DNA from: Micromonospora lupini str. Lupac 08
GTDB lineage: Bacteria > Actinomycetota > Actinomycetes > Mycobacteriales > Micromonosporaceae
Length of the DNA stretch: 64,000 nucleotides
Reading direction: 5' to 3'
Assembly (NCBI RefSeq): GCF_000297395.2
Contig: NZ_HF570108.1
Span: 2,448,101 to 2,512,100, forward strand
A program made the translations under genes and the position numbers. Positions within the stretch are counted from its first letter, which is position 1. Each line of letters opens with the position of its first letter. The notes under the pieces were generated by a model that did not search any database, was not told the DNA's origin, and worked only from the letters and a program-made list of their open reading frames with translations. Below, piece by piece: positions 9,172 through 17,948 of the stretch.

Positions 9172-9525
9172 TCAGGAACGGTCGAGCGAACGGGCCAGCG
9201 CGCACACGGCGACGAGCCGGGCGAGCGGCCACTCCGGCTCGCTCCAGTCCACCGGGCCCCGCGGCGGCGTCCACCCGTGCTCCAGGGCGGCCTCACGTAC
9301 GCCCTCGGCGTAGCCGGCGAGCGTCGCGGCGGTCAACGGCCGCCGGTCGCCGTCCAGGCTGTCCCGCACGGCGGCGGCGTGCTGGTCGACGAGCGCCAGC
9401 AGTCCGGGACGCGCGGCGGCGGCGGCGAGGCCGGCCGTGCCCACGGAGACGGTGAGGGCGGCCAGGGTGGACCGCGCCGACTCGACGGCGGTCCGGGAGG
9501 CGACCCGGTTGAACGACACACGCAT
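9172..9525 (-). CDS. Hypothetical protein (DUF6401-like)
   Basis: A 117-residue Ala/Leu-rich soluble protein. It resembles the actinomycete DUF6401 family, sometimes labelled natural-product biosynthesis protein: a helical N-terminal half, a central LVDQHAAAVRDSLDG segment and a C-terminal GWTPPRGPVDWSEPEWPLAR followed by a helix. The family has no established function and this assignment is from memory of the pattern, so it is tentative. The ATG at 9525 begins MRVSFNRVASRTA. No biosynthetic cluster surrounds it. Confidence 0.6.
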   Translation of the reverse strand: MRVSFNRVASRTAVESARSTLAALTVSVGTAGLAAAAARPGLLALVDQHAAAVRDSLDGDRRPLTAATLAGYAEGVREAALEHGWTPPRGPVDWSEPEWPLARLVAVCALARSLDRS

Positions 9526-9716
9526 GGTGACCGAGGCTAACCGACAGGTGACCGGTCGGCCTCGGCCGCTCGGCGGGTGTCGGCTGTGTCACCGGACGAG
9601 TCGGGGCTGGCCGCGGGGGTTGATCCGGGACAGACGGGGCAGCAGTCAAGGGACGGCGCAGCGTGGCACAGAGCACGGCGGCGCCGGGTGGGCGGCAGAC
9701 AGCAGGGAGGCAACCG

Positions 9717-10166
9717 ATGGGGGAACCGACGGACGGGCCGGACGAGCGGCACCGGCGGCCGGCGGGGGTGAGCGACGAGACGGTCGCCGCGCTGGGCAAG
9801 CTCAGCGAGGCCCTGGAGTGCGTGGAACGGGCCCGTGGGCACCTGTACTCGCTGCACCAGCTGATCGGGCACGCCGACCTGATGCTCGACGACGCGGTGG
9901 AGCAGTTCCGTGCCGCCGGCCATCCGCACCTCGCCGAACGGATCGACACCGAGCTGCTCGGCCGCAACGTGATCGCCGGCCGGTGGACGTTCCAGATCGT
10001 CGAGGACTTCGACGACGGCTACCACGCGCTGTTCCGCGAGCTGGACCGGCAGGCCCGCGACGAGTTGGTGGGCGGGCGGCGTCATCTGTACGAGGCGGAG
10101 ATGAAGGAGCGCCGCCGCACCCGGGGTCGACCGGGACACGAGGCCCGGCCGACCGGTGACGGCTAG
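9717..10166 (+). CDS. Hypothetical actinobacterial protein
   Basis: A 149-residue charged, helical, soluble protein that I do not recognise. The centre carries ECVERARGHLYSLHQLIGHA and FQIVEDFDDGYHALFRELDR, suggesting a four-helix bundle. The tail after about residue 120 is Arg/Gly-rich and probably disordered. The ATG at 9717 is chosen over the in-frame GTG at 9663 because a GGGAGG ribosome site lies seven bases upstream of it. It ends two bases from the stop of the convergent small membrane protein gene. Confidence 0.7.
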   Translation: MGEPTDGPDERHRRPAGVSDETVAALGKLSEALECVERARGHLYSLHQLIGHADLMLDDAVEQFRAAGHPHLAERIDTELLGRNVIAGRWTFQIVEDFDDGYHALFRELDRQARDELVGGRRHLYEAEMKERRRTRGRPGHEARPTGDG

Positions 10167-10168
10167 GC

Positions 10169-10378
10169 CTAGTCGCCTGTCGCGTTGGCCGGCCGGCGAC
10201 GGGCGGCGTCGTCGGCGATGATCACGGTCGCCACCATGAGCGCGACGCAGAGGCTGAACAGCCAGGAGTCGTCGGAGACGAGCCAGGCCGACACGGGCGC
10301 CTGCAGCGCGGCGAGCAGGAAGCCGAGCCAGGCGAGACGGCGCTGACGCGTGGAGAGGATTCCGGAGCCTTGATGCAT
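10169..10378 (-). CDS. Small two-helix membrane protein
   Basis: A 69-residue protein with two predicted membrane helices (about 16-34 and 39-55) separated by SDDSW, and basic residues at both ends (RQRR before the first helix, RRRP after the second), giving a hairpin topology with cytoplasmic termini. No family is recognised. The ATG at 10378 is the likeliest start; no strong ribosome site is visible. It is convergent with the upstream hypothetical gene at a two-base gap and divergent from the MFS gene. Confidence 0.55.
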   Translation of the reverse strand: MHQGSGILSTRQRRLAWLGFLLAALQAPVSAWLVSDDSWLFSLCVALMVATVIIADDAARRRPANATGD

Positions 10379-10535
10379 CCCGAAATTCTTACGCGAACTG
10401 ACCCGTTTGCCGTCCCCCGATCGGCCGATTCTGGCTGAGCTGTCCGCTTTCTCAACCATCGGGACACCAGTTCTTGTCGCGATGCACGGGCGGCTCCCGC
10501 CTCCGCTAGGGTGCGCTGCGGCAGGATGGTCTCCC

Positions 10536-11837
10536 GTGTCCACCTCGCCCGCGCCGCCCCGCGCCACGCTGCTCCTGCTGGCCTACCTCGCGTTCGTCAG
10601 CCTCGGCCTGCCCGACGGGCTGCTCGGTGTCGGCTGGCCGTCGATCCACGCGGACCTCGGCGTACCCACCGAGGCGGTCGGGCTGCTGCTCACCGCGGGC
10701 ACTGTCGGCTATCTCACCTCCAGTGTGCTGGCCGGGTTCACGCTGGCCCGCGTCGGCGTGGGCGCGCTGCTCGCCGGCAGCACCCTGCTGGCCAGCCTGG
10801 CGCTTACCGGTTACGCCGTGAGCCCCGGGCTGGCCGTGCTCGTGGGCTGCGCGCTGCTGCTCGGGCTGGGCTCCGGTGCGGTCGACTCCGGGCTCAACGC
10901 GTACGCCGCCGGGGCCTTCGGCCCGCGACACATGAACTGGCTGCACGCCTTCTTCGGCCTCGGCGTGGCGATCGGTCCACTGATCATGACGGCGGCGCTC
11001 AGCGGTGGGCTGACGTGGCGGTGGGGGTACGGCATCGTGGCCGGCGCCCAGGTCGCCCTCGCCATCGCCTTCGTGCTCACCGTACGCGCGTGGCAGCGCC
11101 GCGATCCCGCTCCCGAGGCGGGCGGTGCGGCGACCGGCGCCGTGCCGGCGATCCGGGTGCCCGTCCTCGCCACGCTGCGGCTGCCGGCGGTCTGGTCCGG
11201 GGCGCTGGCCTTCGCGCTGTACGTGGCCATCGAGGTGTCCGCCGGACTCTGGGCGTTCCTGTTGCTCACCGAGGGGCGCGGTCTGAGCGCCGCCGTGGCG
11301 GGCGGCTGCGTCTCCGCGTACTGGGGAAGCCTCTTCGTCGGCCGCGTGGTGCAGGGCGTGGTGGCCGAGCGGCTGGGACCCCGCTCGGTGTTGCGGGTCA
11401 GCCTGGCCGGTATGGCCGTCGGTGCGGCGCTGATCGCGGTGCCCGGGTCGGCGGCGCTGGCGGTGCTCGGCCTGGTCGTGGTCGGCTTCGCCGCCGCGCC
11501 GGTGTTTCCGCTGCTCACCCTCACCACCGCCGACCGGGTCGGCGCGGCGCACGCCGACCGGGCCATCGGGCTCCAGATCGGGGCCGCCGGTCTGGGGGCG
11601 GCGCTCGTCCCCGGCGGGCTCGGCGTGCTGATCAGCAACGTGTCCGTGCAGGTGCTCGGCCCGGCCCTGGTGGTGCTCGCGCTGGCGCTGATCCTGCTCT
11701 ACGAGCTGGGCGCCCGCCGGCCCGCCGCCGGGTCGGGGCGGACCGGCGTCGCCGGAAGCGGGCCGGAGCGGACCGCCGCGCCCGACGCGGACTATCCGTT
11801 GTCCGGTCCGGTCCGTCCGGTCGTCGACGGGCGGTAG
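10536..11837 (+). CDS. MFS transporter
   Basis: A 433-residue major facilitator protein with twelve hydrophobic segments in two halves. The sequence opens with TLLLLAYLAFVSLGLPDGLL, and a DSGLNAYAA motif in the first half resembles the FucP/YfkF-type group of MFS permeases. The central loop near residue 190 (AWQRRDPAPEAGG) separates the halves. Substrate is unknown; related proteins move sugars or small drugs. The GTG at 10536 is chosen because the first membrane helix starts within about ten residues; upstream in-frame sequence is unlike a membrane protein. The C-terminal 50 residues are a polar tail. Confidence 0.85.
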   Translation: MSTSPAPPRATLLLLAYLAFVSLGLPDGLLGVGWPSIHADLGVPTEAVGLLLTAGTVGYLTSSVLAGFTLARVGVGALLAGSTLLASLALTGYAVSPGLAVLVGCALLLGLGSGAVDSGLNAYAAGAFGPRHMNWLHAFFGLGVAIGPLIMTAALSGGLTWRWGYGIVAGAQVALAIAFVLTVRAWQRRDPAPEAGGAATGAVPAIRVPVLATLRLPAVWSGALAFALYVAIEVSAGLWAFLLLTEGRGLSAAVAGGCVSAYWGSLFVGRVVQGVVAERLGPRSVLRVSLAGMAVGAALIAVPGSAALAVLGLVVVGFAAAPVFPLLTLTTADRVGAAHADRAIGLQIGAAGLGAALVPGGLGVLISNVSVQVLGPALVVLALALILLYELGARRPAAGSGRTGVAGSGPERTAAPDADYPLSGPVRPVVDGR

Positions 11838-12049
11838 GCACGCTGCGGGTCGGTCGGCTCCCGCCCCGCGCCCTCGGCCTGACCGTCGCGGTCGGCCGCC
11901 GCCGGCCCGTGCCCGAAGGCAGCCTCCTCACCGGCGTCGTTGCCGGTCACGTCGTCGGCCTGCCCGTCGATGCTGGAGCCCGCCACGGCGCGCTCCAACT
12001 CCTCCAGCGGAAGCCGTTCCTCGTCGCGCCACACCCTGTCGTCCGTCAT
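11792..12049 (-). CDS. Hypothetical acidic small protein
   Basis: An 85-residue acidic, probably disordered protein starting MTDDRVWRDEERLPLEELER and containing ADDVTGNDAGEEAAFGHGP. I do not recognise a family. It overlaps the last 46 bp of the convergent MFS gene. That overlap, together with low complexity, keeps confidence modest, but the start region is similar in style to small stress-associated actinomycete proteins and the gene lies in the run of minus-strand small genes that continues upstream. Confidence 0.45.
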   Translation of the reverse strand: MTDDRVWRDEERLPLEELERAVAGSSIDGQADDVTGNDAGEEAAFGHGPAAADRDGQAEGAGREPTDPQRAYRPSTTGRTGPDNG

Positions 12050-12108
12050 GACATCAGCCGTACCCGGGCGTGATGATCGCAAACTGGCGTCGGTCGGGCC
12101 GGAACGCC

Positions 12109-12140
12109 ACGATGGCCGCCGGACATCCGGCGGCCATCGT
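12109..12140 (-). terminator. Hairpin terminator after the SRPBCC gene
   Basis: A perfect 14-bp stem, ACGATGGCCGCCGG with CCGGCGGCCATCGT, closes on an ACAT loop. It sits 16 bp past the stop of the minus-strand SRPBCC gene. Coordinates may be off by one. Confidence 0.65.
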
Positions 12141-12155
12141 CGTTGGTGCGAGGGA

Positions 12156-12617
12156 TCACGGCTGCGGGCGGTCCACCGAGCCACGCCAGGCGCCGGTCTC
12201 CTGACCGCGCCGCTCGATGAACGTCTTGAACCGCTCCAGGTCGCCCTTGGCCCGCCGGTCGACGATGCCGAGCTTGTCGCCGGCCTGCTCGACCACCCCG
12301 TGCGGCTCGAACTCGAGCTGGAGGGTGACGCGGGTCTTGGCCTCGTCCAGGCGGTGGAAGGTCACCACACCCGCCTGCTGGGTGCCGCCCGTGGAGCGCC
12401 AGGCGACCCGCTCGTCGGGCAGTTGCTCGGTGATCTCGGCGTCGAACTCACGCTTCACGCCGGCGATGTCCACCGTCCAGTGGGTCATCGTCTCGGAGAG
12501 CTGCCGGACCTCCTGCACGCCCTCCATGAACTGGGGGAACTCCTCGAACTGCGTCCACTGGTCGTACGCGGTGCGCACGGGGACGGCAACCTCGACGTGT
12601 TCGGTTACGCCACTCAT
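12156..12617 (-). CDS. SRPBCC family protein (polyketide cyclase/dehydrase-like)
   Basis: A 153-residue START/SRPBCC-fold protein. The start MSGVTEHVEVAVPVRTAYDQ with WTQFEEFPQFMEGV is the common actinobacterial 'cyclase/dehydrase' form, which binds a hydrophobic ligand in a helix-grip pocket. The C-terminus has the long amphipathic helix GDLERFKTFIERRGQETGAW. The ligand is unknown; such proteins often accompany general stress genes. A strong GAAGGAGG site precedes the ATG at 12617. A hairpin follows the stop. The DUF2795 gene lies 52 bp upstream on the same strand, so the two may share a transcript. Confidence 0.85.
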   Translation of the reverse strand: MSGVTEHVEVAVPVRTAYDQWTQFEEFPQFMEGVQEVRQLSETMTHWTVDIAGVKREFDAEITEQLPDERVAWRSTGGTQQAGVVTFHRLDEAKTRVTLQLEFEPHGVVEQAGDKLGIVDRRAKGDLERFKTFIERRGQETGAWRGSVDRPQP

Positions 12618-12669
12618 CAGGAATCCTCCTTCAGTCGCGGGTGAGGACCGGATCGGGGGACGATCCTGC

Positions 12670-13086
12670 TCACCAGCGGGTTGTCTCGTTCTTGTGGCCG
12701 AGCGCGGCCCACACCTCGGAGACCGTCTGGTACTCGGTGCCCTCGGGCAGGCGTTCCAGCGCCGCCACGATGTCGTCCGGCGCCTCGTTCTCACGGGCGC
12801 TGGCGATGAGCACCAGTCGGTCACCCGGCAGCGCGCTCATCGAGATGAACCGGCCGAGCCGGCTGCGCTGCTCGACGTCTGTGGAACTCATCCCCTGCGG
12901 GGTGCCGGTGCGCAGGTCGCCCGCCGGGGCCGTGGTGGTCTCCGGCTGGTCCTCGCCGGCCGGTTCCGGCACCCGGGACTCGTCGACCCGAGAGCCACCG
13001 GTCCCCGGCCCCTGGACGAGGCCGCTGACCTCCTGGCTCATCTGCTCGTCGATCCTCGGTCCGTGCTTGCTGTTGCCACGCTCCAT
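12670..13086 (-). CDS. DUF2795 domain-containing protein
   Basis: A 138-residue soluble protein. The C-terminal half (about 75-135) has the DUF2795 pattern, with helices around RFISMSALPGDRLVLIASA and DDIVAALERLPEGTEYQTVS, which is related in fold to small DNA-binding or adaptor domains. The N-terminal half is Pro/Gly/Glu-rich and disordered. The ATG at 13086 has an AGAAGG site four bases away and is preferred to an ATG seven codons upstream. Function is unknown. It precedes the SRPBCC gene on the same strand. Confidence 0.75.
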   Translation of the reverse strand: MERGNSKHGPRIDEQMSQEVSGLVQGPGTGGSRVDESRVPEPAGEDQPETTTAPAGDLRTGTPQGMSSTDVEQRSRLGRFISMSALPGDRLVLIASARENEAPDDIVAALERLPEGTEYQTVSEVWAALGHKNETTRW

Positions 13087-13177
13087 GCCTTCTGCGCTAC
13101 CCGGCACCCCGGCGGGTAAACCGGCACCGGGTCACGAACCGGCCCGGCGGTCGGACATCCGGGCGGACAACAGGCGC

Positions 13178-14164
13178 TCAGGAGTCGGCGGGCCTGCGCG
13201 GCGGCAGCACCGGCTCCTCCGGGTCCGGATCGCCCGCCTGCAACTGCCGTCCCCGCTGCACCTCGGCGTTGATCTGCACGCCGAGCATCAGTGCCGAGTT
13301 GGACAGGTAGAGCCAGACCAGGAACGCGATGGCCGCGCCCAGGCTCCCGTAGGTCGTGTCGTAGGCGGCGAAGTTGGTCACGTAGAGGCCGAAGCCGAAG
13401 GACACGGCAGCCCAGGAGACCAGGGCCACCGCGCCGCCGGGGGTGAGCCAGCGGAAGCGGGGTTGGCGCACGTTCGGCGCGATCCAGAACAGCAGGGACA
13501 GCAGCACCATCATGACCATGGCGAGCACCGGCCACTTCGCCACGCTCCACACCGTGCGGGCCAGGCCACCGGCGTGGATCAGGTCGCCGACCGCGTCGGT
13601 GACCGGGCCGCTGACGATCAGCGCGAGGGCGACCACCGCGAGCAGCAGCAACGTCACCGCGGCCAGGCCGATCTGCACCGGACGCAGCTTCCAGACCGGC
13701 CGGCCCTCGGTCACCCCGTAGATCGCGTTGGAGGCGCGGGTGAACGCCCCGATGAAGCCCGACGCCGACCACAGGGCGCCGAGCAGACCGAAGCTCAGCA
13801 GCACCTTGACGTTGCTCTGCTGCACCACGACGGCCCGGATCACCCCGATCATGCCGCCGTCCTCGTCGGCCACCACCGACCCGGCACCCACCTGCCGGGC
13901 GAGGTCGACGACCGTGTCCAGGGTCCGCTCGCCGTCGGAGACCAGACCGACCAGGGCCACCACGACGATGGCGGACGGGAAGAGCGCCAGCACGCCGTAG
14001 TAGGTGAGCGCGGCGGCCCAGTCGGAGCAGTTGTCGTTGACGAAGTTCTGCACGCTGCGGACCAGCACCCCACGCCAGGTCCGCCAGCTCAGCTGTCGCA
14101 TCCGGCGGGGCACCCGCTCGCCCGGCGTGCCGGCGCGTGTCGTACCGGGCTCCGTGGTCGTCAT
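13178..14164 (-). CDS. YihY/virulence factor BrkB family membrane protein
   Basis: A 328-residue integral membrane protein with six hydrophobic segments. SVQNFVNDNCSDWAAALTYY followed by GVLALFPSAIVVVALVGLVS is the N-terminal signature of the YihY/BrkB family. The loop FTRASNAIYGVTEGRPVWKL and the late DTTYGSLGAAIAFLVWLYLS segment are also family hallmarks. These proteins are envelope-associated with no settled activity (once mislabelled RNase BN). The ATG at 14164 is preceded by AGGGAG. The C-terminus is a charged Pro-rich tail. The ChaB gene diverges from it, with 197 bp between. Confidence 0.88.
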   Translation of the reverse strand: MTTTEPGTTRAGTPGERVPRRMRQLSWRTWRGVLVRSVQNFVNDNCSDWAAALTYYGVLALFPSAIVVVALVGLVSDGERTLDTVVDLARQVGAGSVVADEDGGMIGVIRAVVVQQSNVKVLLSFGLLGALWSASGFIGAFTRASNAIYGVTEGRPVWKLRPVQIGLAAVTLLLLAVVALALIVSGPVTDAVGDLIHAGGLARTVWSVAKWPVLAMVMMVLLSLLFWIAPNVRQPRFRWLTPGGAVALVSWAAVSFGFGLYVTNFAAYDTTYGSLGAAIAFLVWLYLSNSALMLGVQINAEVQRGRQLQAGDPDPEEPVLPPRRPADS

Positions 14165-14361
14165 GCCCGCTCCCTGTGCCCCGGCCACCGGATGACCGGT
14201 CGTCCGGTCGGGCCTGGCCGGGCCGGTACCCACCGTGGGACATCGACAAACCGGCGCCGGCGCCGCCATGGCGTGCCGTCCCGCCCGCGGGGACACCGTG
14301 GTTTGTCGTCGCACCCGCGGGGAATCCTCACAGTCACGCTGTCGACACGGAGGAGGACGAG

Positions 14362-14763
14362 ATGCCCGGGCGCGAAGACCTGCCCAGCACGCTGCGGCGC
14401 TCCCCAGACAAGGCGCAGCGCACCTGGGAGAAGACACACGACTCGGCGGTGGAGACCTACGGCGAGGGCGAGCGGTCGCACCGCACCGCCTTCGCGGCGG
14501 TGAAGCACCAGTTCGAGAAGGTGGGCGACCACTGGGAGCCGAAGGGCCGCAAGGGCCCGAGCGATCGCCAGGCCGCCGGCGGCGGCCCGGAGCGGCGCGC
14601 ACCCACCGCGGGTGGGGTGGACGCCAACGCCAGCAAGGACCACCTCATGTCGGTGGCCCGCAGGCTGGACGTACCCGGCCGGTCGAGCATGACCAAGCCG
14701 GAGCTGGTCACGGCCATCGAGAAGGCCAACGACCGGGCCACCCGCAAGGCTCGCGGCGACTGA
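14362..14763 (+). CDS. chaB: ChaB family protein
   Basis: A 133-residue soluble protein. The first 60 residues, MPGREDLPSTLRRSPDKAQR and AVETYGEGERSHRTAFAAVK, are the ChaB domain, named after an E. coli gene once thought to regulate cation transport. The second half, after a Gly-rich linker, has a short SAP/Rho-N-like helical element (KDHLMSVARRLDVPGRSSMT, then KPELVTAIEKAND) that may bind nucleic acid. GGAGGACGAG precedes the ATG. A perfect 16-bp hairpin follows. Actual role is unknown. Confidence 0.85.
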   Translation: MPGREDLPSTLRRSPDKAQRTWEKTHDSAVETYGEGERSHRTAFAAVKHQFEKVGDHWEPKGRKGPSDRQAAGGGPERRAPTAGGVDANASKDHLMSVARRLDVPGRSSMTKPELVTAIEKANDRATRKARGD

Positions 14764-14776
14764 CCCACACCCAGCG

Positions 14777-14817
14777 CGGTACGGGCGGACGCGCCACCCC
14801 TGCGTCCGCCCGTACCG
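14777..14817. terminator. Perfect 16-bp hairpin between convergent genes
   Basis: CGGTACGGGCGGACGC at 14777-14792 pairs exactly with GCGTCCGCCCGTACCG at 14802-14817 across a nine-base loop. It lies between the chaB stop and the convergent aldehyde dehydrogenase stop and should end both transcripts. Confidence 0.75.
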
Positions 14818-14818
14818 T

Positions 14819-16252
14819 TCACCAGTGCCCGCCGCCGGGCGCCTCGATGTGCACCGCCTTCACGGCGCTGAACTCGTCCAGCAGCTCCGGGCCGTACCCG
14901 AAGCCCTGCCCACTGGCCCGACGCGGATGCGCGGCGCCGCCGGGCGCCCCGCCGAACACCGAGTTGACCTTCACGGTGCCCACCGGCAGCTCCCGCCAGG
15001 CCCGCTGCGCATGGCTCATCGACGCGGTCAGTACGGTGGCCGCCAGCCCGTACGGGGAGTCTCCGGCGCAGGTCAACGCCTCGTCGAAGGAGTCGACCAC
15101 CACCACCGGGGCGACCGGCCCGAACGTCTCCTCCCGCACCAGCACCATGTCGTGCCGGCAGTCGGTGACCACTGTCGCCGGGTAGTACGCCCCCGGCCCG
15201 TCCGGCACCTCCCCGCCGGTACGCACCCGCGCGCCGGCCGCCACCGCCGCGCTCACCTGCCCGTGCACGTGGTCACGGTGCCGCCTGTCGACAAGCGGGC
15301 CCAGCTCGGTGCCCGGGTCCCGGCCCGGCCCCACCCGCAGAGCCGCGGCCCGCCGCACCAGCGCGGCCACGAAGTCGTCGGCCACGTCCCGGTGCACGTA
15401 GATCCGCTCCACCGCGACGCAGATCTGCCCGGCGTTCGCGAACGCCCCGAGCGCGGCCTGCTCCGCCGCCCACTCGGGATCGACACCCGCGTCGACGACA
15501 AGCGGGTCGCTGCCGCCGTTCTCCAGCAGCACCTTGGCGCCGGTACGGGCCGCCGCGGCGGCGATCTTCCGCCCGGTGGCGGTGGACCCGACGTGCGCGA
15601 CCACGTCCACGTCCTGTGCGGCAAGCGCCGCGCCGACCTCCGGTCCACCGGTGAGCAGGGACAGCACGCCGGCCGGCAGCGCCTCGTCCAGGGCCCGCGC
15701 CAGCAGCCAGCCCGTCGCCGGAGTCCGCTCGCTGGGCTTGTAGAGCACCACGTTGCCGGTGACAAGCGCCGCGCCGAGCAGGCCGCAGGAGACCGCCACC
15801 GGATCGTTCCAGGGGGTGATGGCGGCGACCACGCCGCGCGGCTGCGGAGTCAGGAAGTCCACCGCGTCCAGTGCGCCGTTCAGCGTCCGCCCGCCGCGCA
15901 GGGGAGCCAGTTCCGCGTACTGTCGCAGCGTGCCGATGCCCGCCTCGACGCCGCCGCGGGCGTCCGCGAGCGGCTTGCCCATCTCCGCGGTGACCGCGGC
16001 CGCCAACTCGTCGGTGACCGCCGCGACGGCGTCCGCGGCCCGGTGCAGCGCCGCCGCCCGCTCCGCCGGCGCGGTCGCCGCCCACTGCCCGGCCGCGTTC
16101 CGGGCCGCCTGCGTCGCCTTGCCAACCTCGTCGGCCGTCGCGACCGGCACCGAGCTGACCGGTTCGCCATCCGCCGGATCGTGGACGACCAGCTCGCCGC
16201 CGGCGCCGCCCGCGCCCCACACCCCGCCCACCAGTTGCGCAACCGTGTACAT
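14819..16252 (-). CDS. Aldehyde dehydrogenase family protein
   Basis: A 477-residue NAD(P)+-dependent aldehyde dehydrogenase. Cofactor binding is seen in VVAAITPWNDPVAVSCGLLG and the GSTATGRKIAAAAA segment. The catalytic Cys is in FANAGQICVAVERIYVHRD and the general-base Glu in LLENGGSDPLVVD. The usual ELGG motif reads ENGG here, a departure from the common sequence with the Glu kept. C-terminal FGGAPGGAAHPRRASGQGFG matches succinate-semialdehyde-type enzymes. The substrate is not predictable. The ATG at 16252 starts MYTVAQLVGGVW. It diverges from the phytoene-desaturase-like gene with 72 bp between, so the two may share a promoter region and a pathway. Confidence 0.9.
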   Translation of the reverse strand: MYTVAQLVGGVWGAGGAGGELVVHDPADGEPVSSVPVATADEVGKATQAARNAAGQWAATAPAERAAALHRAADAVAAVTDELAAAVTAEMGKPLADARGGVEAGIGTLRQYAELAPLRGGRTLNGALDAVDFLTPQPRGVVAAITPWNDPVAVSCGLLGAALVTGNVVLYKPSERTPATGWLLARALDEALPAGVLSLLTGGPEVGAALAAQDVDVVAHVGSTATGRKIAAAAARTGAKVLLENGGSDPLVVDAGVDPEWAAEQAALGAFANAGQICVAVERIYVHRDVADDFVAALVRRAAALRVGPGRDPGTELGPLVDRRHRDHVHGQVSAAVAAGARVRTGGEVPDGPGAYYPATVVTDCRHDMVLVREETFGPVAPVVVVDSFDEALTCAGDSPYGLAATVLTASMSHAQRAWRELPVGTVKVNSVFGGAPGGAAHPRRASGQGFGYGPELLDEFSAVKAVHIEAPGGGHW

Positions 16253-16324
16253 GCGGCGCTGGATGCCCCCGCCCCGGCGAGGCAAACGCGTTTCGCCCGG
16301 TTGTGCGCCGGGTAGGCGGATCGG

Positions 16325-17932
16325 GTGACTACCACCGGCGCGCAGAGCGCGGACGCCGTCGTCGTCGGAGCCGGGCACAACGGCCTCGTTGCGGCGAACC
16401 TGTTGGCCGACGCCGGTTGGGACGTGGTGGTGCTGGAGGCGACCGCCGTGCCCGGCGGCGCGGTCCAGTCCGCCGAGGTGACCGCGCCGGGCTACCTGAG
16501 CGACCTCTACAGCTCGTTCTACCCCCTGGGGTACGCCTCGCCCGTGCTGGACGGCCTCGACCTGGGCGCGTACGGGCTGTCCTGGCGGCACTCCCCGGAC
16601 GTGTTGGCGCACCTGCTGCCCGACGGCCGGGCGGCAGTGATCAACCGGGACCCGGACGTCACGGCGGCCTCGCTGGAACAGTTCGCGCCCGGCGACGGCA
16701 AGCGCTGGCTGAACGCGTACACCGACTGGCTCGACGTGGCCGAGCCGATGCTGACCACCATCACCACGCCGTTCCCGCCGGTACGCGGCGGGCTGGGCCT
16801 GCTACGCCGGCTGCGGATCGCGGGCGCCCTGCGGCTGGCGCGGCGACTCGTGGTGCCGGTGCGCAAGCTCGGCGACGAGCTCTTCGACGGCCCCGGCGGG
16901 CCGGCGCTGCTGGCGGGCTGCGCCCTGCACACCGACCTGTCCCCCGAGGAGGCCGGCTCCGGCGTGTACGGCTGGCTCCTGGCCATGCTCGGCCAGCAGG
17001 TCGGCTGGCCGGTGCCCGACGGCGGCGCGCGGCAGATCACCAACGCGCTTGTGGCCCGCCTGGAGGAACGCGGTGGCCGCATCCTCTACGGCGCGCGGGT
17101 CGACCGGGTGCTCACCGCACGCGGCCGGGCGATGGGCGTGCGCACCGTGGGCGGCGCGCTGTGGCGGGCCCGTCGGGCCGTCCTCGCCGACGTGCCGGCC
17201 CCGGCCCTCTACCTCGACCTCGTCGGGGCGGCGGCGCTGCCGTCACGACTCGTCGAGGACCTGGCGCACTTCCGGTGGGACGGCTCGACGCTGAAGGTGG
17301 ACTGGGCGCTCTCCGCCCCGGTGCCGTGGACCAACCGGGACATCGCCGGCGCCGGCACGGTGCATCTCGGCGCGGACCTCGACGGACTGACCCGCTACGC
17401 CGGCGAGCTGGCCCGCGGCGAACTGCCCCGTGACCCGTTCCTCCTGGTCGGGCAGATGTCCGTGGCCGACCCCAGCCACTCGCCCCCGGGCACCGAGTCG
17501 CTCTGGTCGTACACCCATCTGCCGTTCCGGCACGACTGGCGGGCCGAGGAGATCGCCGGGCACGTGCAGCGCATGGAGGACGTGCTGGAGGCGGCGGCCC
17601 CGGGCTTCCGGCAGCTCATCGTGGGCCGGCACGTGGCCGGGCCCGCCGACCTGGAGAAGGGCGACCCGAGCCTGGTGGGGGGCGCGCTCGGCGGGGGCAC
17701 CGCCGCCGCGTACCAGCAGCTGTTCCTGCGCCCGATTCCCGGCCTGGGCCGGGCGGACACCCCGGTGGACCGGCTCTTTCTGGCCAGCTCGTCGGCGCAC
17801 CCGGGCGGTGGGGTGCACGGTGCCCCGGGCGCGAACGCGGCCCGCGCGGCCCTGGCCCGCGACCGCGCCCTGACGGGCGCCGCCTACGCGAAGGTCATCT
17901 CCACGGCGAACCGGGCGATCTACCCCACCTGA
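16325..17932 (+). CDS. Phytoene desaturase-like NAD(P)/FAD-dependent oxidoreductase
   Basis: A 535-residue flavoprotein of the CrtI/COG1233 group. It opens with the Rossmann motif VVVGAGHNGLVAANLLADAG followed by VVVLEATAVPGGAVQSAEV, and ends with PGGGVHGAPGANAARAALA, which closes the FAD site. No carotenoid synthase or other carotenoid gene is nearby, so carotenoid desaturation is unlikely to be its role; COG1233 members act on many hydrophobic substrates. The GTG at 16325 gives the Rossmann strand at residue 12. It is divergent from the aldehyde dehydrogenase gene and convergent with the glycosyltransferase gene across a 20-bp palindrome. Confidence 0.88.
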   Translation: MTTTGAQSADAVVVGAGHNGLVAANLLADAGWDVVVLEATAVPGGAVQSAEVTAPGYLSDLYSSFYPLGYASPVLDGLDLGAYGLSWRHSPDVLAHLLPDGRAAVINRDPDVTAASLEQFAPGDGKRWLNAYTDWLDVAEPMLTTITTPFPPVRGGLGLLRRLRIAGALRLARRLVVPVRKLGDELFDGPGGPALLAGCALHTDLSPEEAGSGVYGWLLAMLGQQVGWPVPDGGARQITNALVARLEERGGRILYGARVDRVLTARGRAMGVRTVGGALWRARRAVLADVPAPALYLDLVGAAALPSRLVEDLAHFRWDGSTLKVDWALSAPVPWTNRDIAGAGTVHLGADLDGLTRYAGELARGELPRDPFLLVGQMSVADPSHSPPGTESLWSYTHLPFRHDWRAEEIAGHVQRMEDVLEAAAPGFRQLIVGRHVAGPADLEKGDPSLVGGALGGGTAAAYQQLFLRPIPGLGRADTPVDRLFLASSSAHPGGGVHGAPGANAARAALARDRALTGAAYAKVISTANRAIYPT

Positions 17933-17948
17933 CCGGACCCCGCCTCGG

